Source: Marinomonas sp. TW1 (GTDB taxonomy: Bacteria > Pseudomonadota > Gammaproteobacteria > Pseudomonadales > Marinomonadaceae). From it: 64,000 nt of DNA. The notes beneath the pieces are model-generated. The model did no database searches. It was given only the letters and a program-made list of their open reading frames with translations, and was not told where the DNA came from. Below are positions 58,881 to 64,000 of this stretch, one piece after another (position 1 is the first letter of the stretch; each line of letters starts with the position of its first letter). Both the position numbers and the translations under genes were made by a program. Where the stretch lies: NCBI RefSeq assembly GCF_001625355.1, contig NZ_JSEE01000014.1, positions 62,001-126,000 on the forward strand. The letters run 5' to 3'.

Positions 58881-59501
58881 TTAACTCCGTAACGCTAAAA
58901 AACCACCCGCGCCAATCATCACACCACCAGCCACACGATTAAGAGCAATCATGGCGCTTGGAGACTTCATCATTCTACGAGCCTGAGAAGCGCTCACCGC
59001 AATCAGCGTTAAGCCCATCATTAAGGCCACAAAAGCCAACATTGAAGCCCACGCAATATCCCAAGTAGTCAGCACAGTAAGATCCATAAAGGTCGGTAAA
59101 AACGCGATGTAAAACAAAATGACTTTTGGGTTTGAAGCAGAAATCATAAAACCTTGAACGAAACTCGCCACCTCCTTCTTAGGTTTTCCCCCTAAATCTG
59201 ACACAGTATTATCAGCAACAGGGGCTGTCCACATTTTCCAACCAAGATACATTAAGTAAGCCGCACCTAAATAGCGAATGGCTAAAAACACACCCTCCAT
59301 GGTTTGTGCAATAACGGCTAACCCATAACACGCCATAATTAAGTAAAGAATATCACTGATCGCCATCCCGGCACTCAATGACACAGAGGCCTTAGCACCT
59401 TGGGTCATACTGCGAGCAATAATGGCAAAAACACCTGGGCCTGGCGTAATACTGAAAATAAAAATGGCGATAAAAAAAGTAAGACTGCTTTCAATGGTCA
59501 T
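58881..59501 (-). CDS. LysE family exporter
   Basis: A 206-residue protein with about six membrane segments and the LysE/RhtB N-terminal pattern FSITPGPGVFAII. Such proteins export amino acids or related compounds. The ATG at 59501 has AAAGGCG upstream and lies 2 bp after the TetR stop; the frame to 59522 overlaps that gene. The substrate is unknown; the TetR upstream probably controls it. Confidence 0.92.
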   Translation of the reverse strand: MTIESSLTFFIAIFIFSITPGPGVFAIIARSMTQGAKASVSLSAGMAISDILYLIMACYGLAVIAQTMEGVFLAIRYLGAAYLMYLGWKMWTAPVADNTVSDLGGKPKKEVASFVQGFMISASNPKVILFYIAFLPTFMDLTVLTTWDIAWASMLAFVALMMGLTLIAVSASQARRMMKSPSAMIALNRVAGGVMIGAGGFLALRS

Positions 59502-59503
59502 GA

Positions 59504-60145
59504 CTACGCCTTTATTCCACAACCAGCTAACACCATACGCGTGATAAAGACTTTTGCCTCTTCGTAATCCCTCTCTTCTAAGGTGTCTTTTTGCAGCATA
59601 ATGCGCACCTGTGCATCAAAATCTGCGTAAGTCTGTGTCATGGCCCAAATACTGATAAATAAATGTTCGACAGGCACAGGATCCATTAGCCCTTTATTAA
59701 CCCAGGCTTCAATCGTCACTTTCTCACGACTCAACTCGGTGACAAACAAACGACGCAAATAATCCAGAACGAAAGACTCTTCTCCTATTAACGCCATAGC
59801 AAAGACTTTAGAGGCATTTTTATTATCACGAGACTGGTCAATTTTCTCACTAATGTATCGAGTTAAGTTTTGCTTTGGACCCTCCTCGACATTAAATTCG
59901 CTGACAGAATGAAGCCACATTTCCAAAATACGTTCTAATACGGCTTCCAATAAATCTTTCTTCGATCGGTAATAGTAATGCACATTGGCTTTGGGTAAGC
60001 CCGCTTCATCCGCAATCATTTGGGTCGTGGTCTTAGCCAGACCTTGACGAGCAAACACTCGCTCCGATGTCTCCAAAATAAGGGTTTGATTCTGCGCTCT
60101 AATATGCGCTTTCAGCTGATCTTTAGGTCGTTTTACATCGCTCAA
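59504..60145 (-). CDS. TetR family regulator (RutR/YcdC-like)
   Basis: A 213-residue regulator. The HTH (about 34-60) reads TTTQMIADEAGLPKANVHYY; the C-terminal half resembles the RutR/YcdC type (KNASKVFAMALIGEE). RutR binds uracil in E. coli, and upp lies nearby on the other strand, but the ligand here is unknown. It is cotranscribed with the LysE gene. Confidence 0.92.
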   Translation of the reverse strand: MSDVKRPKDQLKAHIRAQNQTLILETSERVFARQGLAKTTTQMIADEAGLPKANVHYYYRSKKDLLEAVLERILEMWLHSVSEFNVEEGPKQNLTRYISEKIDQSRDNKNASKVFAMALIGEESFVLDYLRRLFVTELSREKVTIEAWVNKGLMDPVPVEHLFISIWAMTQTYADFDAQVRIMLQKDTLEERDYEEAKVFITRMVLAGCGIKA

Positions 60146-60355
60146 AGTCTAGCCTCGCTGCTGTCTAATAAATAGTGGGGGAACTCTGATAATCCTATTC
60201 AGAGAGGACATAAGAATAACACCCTTTGACGTCGTCACGAAGATAGCCGGACATAAAATGTACGCGTTTATCTATTTCACTACACCCTAAAGAAATAAAA
60301 AGAGGTTAAGAGAAAAGCGAAAGAATAGCGGAGATAGAGTTGAATTTCAGGGCAT

Positions 60356-60378
60356 AAAAAAAGGGAGCCGAAGCTCCC
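60356..60378 (-). terminator. UUCG-loop intrinsic terminator
   Basis: On the minus strand GGGAGC and GCTCCC pair around a TTCG tetraloop, followed by seven T. It ends the candidate small RNA and stands before the TetR gene. Confidence 0.92.
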
Positions 60379-60504
60379 CATTTCCCCTCGTAACAGAGAC
60401 TCAAATAACTATAGGCATTCATTATTTAAGCTAACTGTTACACCACGTTGGCGCTGTGATTAAGGCTCATGAAAACAGCATGTGCCTTAATGTTCTTGAA
60501 TTCT
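60356..60504 (-). ncRNA. Candidate structured small RNA, about 149 nt
   Basis: Within the 445-bp gap between the cyclase and the TetR gene. On minus it has a good promoter, a hairpin at 60459-60491 (ATTAAGGC-A-CATG with CATG-A-GCCTTAAT), a two-step stem (60435-60441 with 60390-60396, enclosing 60422-60430 with 60400-60408) and a terminator GGGAGC-TTCG-GCTCCC plus seven T (60356-60378). The transcript could also encode a 10-residue peptide (MSLNHSANVV). No coding gene fits. I do not recognise a known family; it has too few GGA loops for RsmY/RsmZ. Confidence 0.7.
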
Positions 60505-60511
60505 GAGATTA

Positions 60512-60539
60512 ATTATAGACAGCTGATGTAACAGTGCAA
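60512..60539 (-). promoter_or_regulatory. Sigma70-type promoter of the candidate small RNA
   Basis: TTGCAC (60534-60539) and a perfect TATAAT (60512-60517) are 16 bases apart on minus. The expected start is about 60504. No open reading frame of gene size follows before the terminator. Confidence 0.75.
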
Positions 60540-60546
60540 TAGTTTG

Positions 60547-60584
60547 AACTAAAAAAATTGAACAAACGGTCAATTTTTTTAGTT
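60547..60584. repeat. Perfect 15-bp inverted repeat after the cyclase gene
   Basis: AACTAAAAAAATTGA and TCAATTTTTTTAGTT with an 8-base loop lie 6 bases beyond the stop of the GGDEF gene. It may be its terminator (the stem itself is A/T-rich) or a protein-binding site next to the small-RNA promoter. Confidence 0.7.
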
Positions 60585-60590
60585 TTCCGT

Positions 60591-61742
60591 TTAATTTTTT
60601 ACTGGAAGCGACTTAGAAACTCGGTTCCGGCCTTTCTTTTTCGACTGATATAGCGCCTCATCAGCTCGTTTAAGAACATTCGTTGGCACCTCACCAGCCG
60701 ATGCGAACGCCACACCAATGCTCGCGGTCACATTCACGTCAACGTCTTTCTTCTTTTTAGGATCAAAGACTTCAACCTGAGCCTCTTCAATGCTTTCACG
60801 TACCGACTCCAACACAGCTTCAACGTCTTTCATCTGAGCTCGTCGAAACACCACGGTAAACTCTTCACCACCATAGCGAAAAGCTCGTCCCGGAGTAGAA
60901 AACAGCTTTAATTGCTGAGCGACACTTTTTAACACCTTGTCTCCCATATCATGACCATAGGTATCATTAAATTTTTTAAAATGATCCACATCGACCATGG
61001 CAATAGCATAATGCTTAGACAGCCCCACTAATTGCTCATTCAAGGCACGACGTCCAGGTAAGCGTGTCATGTCGTCTAAATACGCCATACGATAGCTTTC
61101 CATTAATAGGAACCATATCCACAACAGGCATTGCGCGGACAATAAAGTGTCGTACTGCACACCAGAAACACTAAAACGAGAAATAATGATCAGACTTAAA
61201 ATACTAATCAAACCACTGGCATGAAAAGCATCATTACTTAACCACCACGCAATGGCCATCAGCATGATGCTGACGACTAGGCCAAACCAAAGTAATAAAT
61301 CAGACCAAGTTAGCGATAACTGGAAAACGCTTTGATCAAGAAAGGCAAAAGACACCCAATGACGCTCAACGGCGTAGCACCAACAGACCAGCATGGCGAC
61401 AAACAATAAGCGATTAACCGCAAAGCGATTAAAAAAGCCTCTTTCCTTTACAAAGGCCAATAACGCCACACAGAAACAAGACACCACCAAATACGCGGTA
61501 ATGGAAGCCGTTTGATTTGACCCCCCATACAATTTGGGGATCAGCAACAGCAGCACCAGAATAAAAACGCGACCTTTATTAAAGTGCCAAGCAAGCAAAA
61601 TAGCGACACCTGCTAGAATCAAAGGCATCAATGGCAAAATACTGACCCAAACAGGTGGCAGTAAGCCAACATATAAGCTCCCATAGACACTTAAGAGCAG
61701 GATACAACATGGTGCGAATAAGGAACCAAAACGCTCAGACAT
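60591..61742 (-). CDS. Membrane-bound diguanylate cyclase (GGDEF)
   Basis: A 383-residue protein: an N-terminal half with about seven membrane segments and a C-terminal GGDEF domain (about 220-380). The active site is GGEEF at about 291, with DVDHFKKFNDTYGHDMGD upstream. The RxxD inhibitory site normally five residues before GGEEF is absent (STPGRAFRYGGEEF), so c-di-GMP product inhibition may be lacking. There is no EAL domain. The ligand of the membrane half is unknown. Confidence 0.93.
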   Translation of the reverse strand: MSERFGSLFAPCCILLLSVYGSLYVGLLPPVWVSILPLMPLILAGVAILLAWHFNKGRVFILVLLLLIPKLYGGSNQTASITAYLVVSCFCVALLAFVKERGFFNRFAVNRLLFVAMLVCWCYAVERHWVSFAFLDQSVFQLSLTWSDLLLWFGLVVSIMLMAIAWWLSNDAFHASGLISILSLIIISRFSVSGVQYDTLLSAQCLLWIWFLLMESYRMAYLDDMTRLPGRRALNEQLVGLSKHYAIAMVDVDHFKKFNDTYGHDMGDKVLKSVAQQLKLFSTPGRAFRYGGEEFTVVFRRAQMKDVEAVLESVRESIEEAQVEVFDPKKKKDVDVNVTASIGVAFASAGEVPTNVLKRADEALYQSKKKGRNRVSKSLPVKN

Positions 61743-61853
61743 AGGACAACCAAACCCATCGAATCATTCGATTAAATACGACCAATATATTGCCCCGAAA
61801 CGCATTCGGTTTCATTAATAATATGTAGAAATATACAAGATAAGGAAAAGACA

Positions 61854-62828
61854 ATGGGATTATTAGTAGATGGCAAGTGGGTTGACCAATGGTACGACAC
61901 CAAAAAGTCACAAGGTAAATTCGTTCGTAGCGAAGCCATTTTTAGAAACTGGGTTTATTCTAGCGATCAGTACGATGCTAACAAAGCGGATCATTTTCCG
62001 GCCGAGTCGGGGCGTTATCACTTGTACGTTTCTTTAGCATGCCCTTGGGCACACCGTACTTTGATATTTCGTCATCTCAAGCAACTAGAAGACATCATCA
62101 GCGTCAGTTGTGTTCACCCTGACATGTTAGAAAATGGTTGGGAATTCAAGGAAGATCCAGATTTTCAAGATGCGCACGTCGCCACAGGAGACCCATTACA
62201 TCAGTTTCAATTCGCGCACCAAATTTACACCAAGGCCAAGCAAGATTACAGCGGACGAGTAACCGTACCTATTTTATGGGACAAACAAACCCACACCATA
62301 GTCTCCAATGAGTCAGCGGAAATTATTCGCATGTTTAATAGCGCCTTCAATGAGCTCACCGGAAACACCTTAGACTTCTACCCAAAAGAGCTTGAAAAAG
62401 AAATCGACGAGATGAATGACAGGATTTACCACACGCTGAACAACGGTGTCTATAAATGCGGTTTTGCGACGACTCAAGCAGCCTACGAAGACGCTTTAAC
62501 ACCATTGTTTGACACAATGGATTACCTAGAAAACAGGTTACAAGATCGTCGCTACTTAATGGGTGACCAGCAAACTGAGGCTGACTGGCGTTTGTTTACC
62601 ACCTTAATTCGTTTTGATGCGGTGTACTTTGGTCACTTTAAATGTAACTTAAAACGCATTCTCGACTACCCAAATATTAACCACTACTTACGATCTTTGT
62701 ATGAGCATCAAAACATCGCAGACACGGTCAATTTTGATCATATTAAACGACACTATTACTTCAGCCATACAAACATCAACCCGACACAGGTGGTCCCTAT
62801 TGGCCCTAAACAATTATTTTTAACCTAA
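61854..62828 (+). CDS. Glutathionyl-hydroquinone reductase-like GST (YqjG/PcpF type)
   Basis: A 324-residue Xi-class glutathione transferase. The catalytic cysteine lies in ACPWAHRT (about residue 63); DKQTHTIVSNESAEIIRMF matches the glutathione site. The enzyme class reduces glutathionyl-hydroquinones. AAGGAAAAG precedes the ATG. It is probably monocistronic. Confidence 0.94.
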   Translation: MGLLVDGKWVDQWYDTKKSQGKFVRSEAIFRNWVYSSDQYDANKADHFPAESGRYHLYVSLACPWAHRTLIFRHLKQLEDIISVSCVHPDMLENGWEFKEDPDFQDAHVATGDPLHQFQFAHQIYTKAKQDYSGRVTVPILWDKQTHTIVSNESAEIIRMFNSAFNELTGNTLDFYPKELEKEIDEMNDRIYHTLNNGVYKCGFATTQAAYEDALTPLFDTMDYLENRLQDRRYLMGDQQTEADWRLFTTLIRFDAVYFGHFKCNLKRILDYPNINHYLRSLYEHQNIADTVNFDHIKRHYYFSHTNINPTQVVPIGPKQLFLT

Positions 62829-62842
62829 TCTTGGCAGATTAA

Positions 62843-62888
62843 ACGATACGATGGCATCTGATGGCATCTATAAATGTCATCGTATCGT
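62843..62888. repeat. Long stem-loop after the GST gene
   Basis: ACGATACGATG (62843-62853) and CATCGTATCGT (62878-62888) are exact complements, extended by GCAT with ATGT (one G-U) to 15 pairs. The loop holds a tandem copy of the 10-mer GATGGCATCT. It starts 15 bases past the GST stop. No U-run follows. Confidence 0.65.
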
Positions 62889-62938
62889 CAGCAAATATTC
62901 TAAAGACTGTTAAATTGATTGTATTTTAAGGATAATGA

Positions 62939-62992
62939 GGGTTCTTTTGCTTTTCGATAATGGCTCAACATTGAGCAAAGTAAAGCAAACCC
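62939..62992 (+). repeat. Nested stem-loop upstream of the glucosaminidase gene
   Basis: TTTGCTTT (62946-62953) pairs with AAAGCAAA (62982-62989), GGG with CCC outside it, and GCTCA (62963-62967) with TGAGC (62972-62976) inside. It ends about 30 bases before the ATG at 63023 and may be part of the mRNA leader. Confidence 0.45.
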
Positions 62993-63022
62993 TTATGTTA
63001 CAGTTGAGAGTTGTGGTTGTTT

Positions 63023-63883
63023 ATGGAAAAGAAAATACTCTGGGTTATCACAATAATACTATTTTTAGTTTTATGGATTAAAACCGACCCATTTCAGGAT
63101 GAAGTTGACGTAACAGATACAGACGCAACCGAAGAAGTCAGTTCTGCAGACCAATCGGGCGAAGCCACACAGGATGAAAAGGACTACTTTAAATCTCATC
63201 CAATCCAATCAGAAGTGCCTGATTTTCAAGCAATAACGGATGTTAAAGCCCGTAAAAAAGCCTTCTTTGAATACTTATCTCCCTTTGCCAAAGAGAAGAA
63301 TGAGTTGATCCTAGCCGATCGAAAACGCCTAACAGTGCTCCTCAAAAAAGCCGATGAGCTCTCTAATAACGAGATTGCTTGGGTGTCAAAATTGCGCAAA
63401 GACAACAAGCTTAAAGTGCTTACTCAATATTCAACACAAGACCTTCAAGCTCTCTTTTCTAGACTGGATATCATCCCCACCTCTCTGGTTCTGGCACAAG
63501 CCGCCAATGAGTCCGCTTGGGGCACCTCTCGCTTCGCTACTCAAGGAAACAATTACTTCGGCCAATGGTGTTTTCGTAAAGGTTGCGGCCTAGTCCCTGT
63601 TTCTCGTGATAACGATGCTGATCACGAAGTACGCAAATTCCACGACGCTCGAGAATCGGTCTTTGCTTACATTGACAACCTGAATACCAACGCCGCTTAT
63701 AAAAAGCTTCGAAACACTCGCGCTAACCTGAGACAACAAGATGAAGTCATCACTGGTTTGGCATTGGCGCAAGGTTTAGAGCACTATTCACAACGAGGTC
63801 AAGCTTACGTGCAGGAAATCATTAGTTTGATCAACTACAACAAACTATGGCGCTTTAATCGCATACAAGCAAATAATGAGTAA
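63023..63883 (+). CDS. Bax-like glucosaminidase domain protein
   Basis: A 286-residue exported or anchored protein. A membrane anchor (about 5-21) is followed by an acidic linker and a glucosaminidase (FlgJ-like) domain: SLVLAQAANESAWGTSRFA contains the catalytic Glu, and NNYFGQWCFRKGCG follows. The layout matches Bax of E. coli. It probably cleaves peptidoglycan. The frame opens at a TTG at 63011; the ATG at 63023 is preferred. Confidence 0.9.
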   Translation: MEKKILWVITIILFLVLWIKTDPFQDEVDVTDTDATEEVSSADQSGEATQDEKDYFKSHPIQSEVPDFQAITDVKARKKAFFEYLSPFAKEKNELILADRKRLTVLLKKADELSNNEIAWVSKLRKDNKLKVLTQYSTQDLQALFSRLDIIPTSLVLAQAANESAWGTSRFATQGNNYFGQWCFRKGCGLVPVSRDNDADHEVRKFHDARESVFAYIDNLNTNAAYKKLRNTRANLRQQDEVITGLALAQGLEHYSQRGQAYVQEIISLINYNKLWRFNRIQANNE

Positions 63884-63976
63884 CTATTTTTTGTTGCACT
63901 TTTTTCCTAATCCAAGCTGGAAAAAATGTAATAAAATGCAACTTTACGTTACTAAATTACTTTGTCTGGGGTGGCT

Positions 63977-64000
63977 ATGCGTCATCCCCTTCATTACAAT
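63977..64000 (+). CDS. Possible start of a gene cut by the right edge
   Basis: An ATG at 63977 is preceded by GGGGTGG at good spacing and stays open to the window edge (MRHPLHYN). Eight codons are too few to identify it. Confidence 0.3.

Noticed and set aside
60547..60584. FNR/Crp-type box in the A/T-rich inverted repeat
   Set aside because: TTGA and TCAA are separated by 8 bases; the FNR layout needs 6.

Overview
The window looks like a chromosomal segment of a marine, motile Gammaproteobacterium. The pseudomonad-type order rpsF-rpsR-DUF2232-rplI-dnaB, the Vibrio/Pseudomonas-type polar flagellar cluster, the moderate GC content and the lipid A/core genes all fit an Oceanospirillales member. 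Marinomonas is my best guess, but the genus is inference.

Positions 1-24492, all on the minus strand, are one long flagellar block read in the order regulator - flrB - flrC - fliEFGHIJ - two unusual proteins - hsbA - hsbR - fliKLMNOPQR - flhB - flhA - flhF (cut by the window edge). Two things stand out. The slot normally held by the sigma54 master activator FlrA/FleQ holds a 156-residue protein with the FleQ-type N-terminus and HTH but no AAA+ domain. Between fliJ and fliK sits a four-gene signalling insert: an HsbR-like receiver/phosphatase/kinase, its HsbA-like STAS partner, an MCP-shaped membrane protein without a signalling tip, and a large protein of unknown family.

Positions 24583-31527 hold biotin synthesis: bioB-bioF-bioH-bioC-bioD on minus, and bioA on plus beyond comF. 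A BirA-like operator over the bioB promoter lies inside the 5' coding part of comF. A 264-bp IS5-type MITE with an intact CTAA duplication separates comF from bioA.

Positions 31603-43961 carry an Aer-like chemoreceptor, dnaB, the rpsF-rpsR-DUF2232-rplI operon, a MipA/OmpV-like protein, three EamA transporters and the thiamine importer thiBPQ behind a clear TPP riboswitch.

Positions 43987-52126 are envelope genes: waaA, msbA and hldE in one operon, an AGE-family epimerase-like enzyme, a family-2 glycosyltransferase, a decayed cytidylyltransferase fragment and ugd.

Positions 52242-64000 are mostly housekeeping: sulfurtransferase, tlyA, a MATE pump, lon, upp, a LysE/TetR pair, a GGDEF cyclase, a glutathionyl-hydroquinone reductase-like GST and a Bax-like glucosaminidase. 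Between the cyclase and the TetR gene, 60356-60504 has a promoter, compensating stems and a UUCG terminator and looks like an undescribed small RNA.
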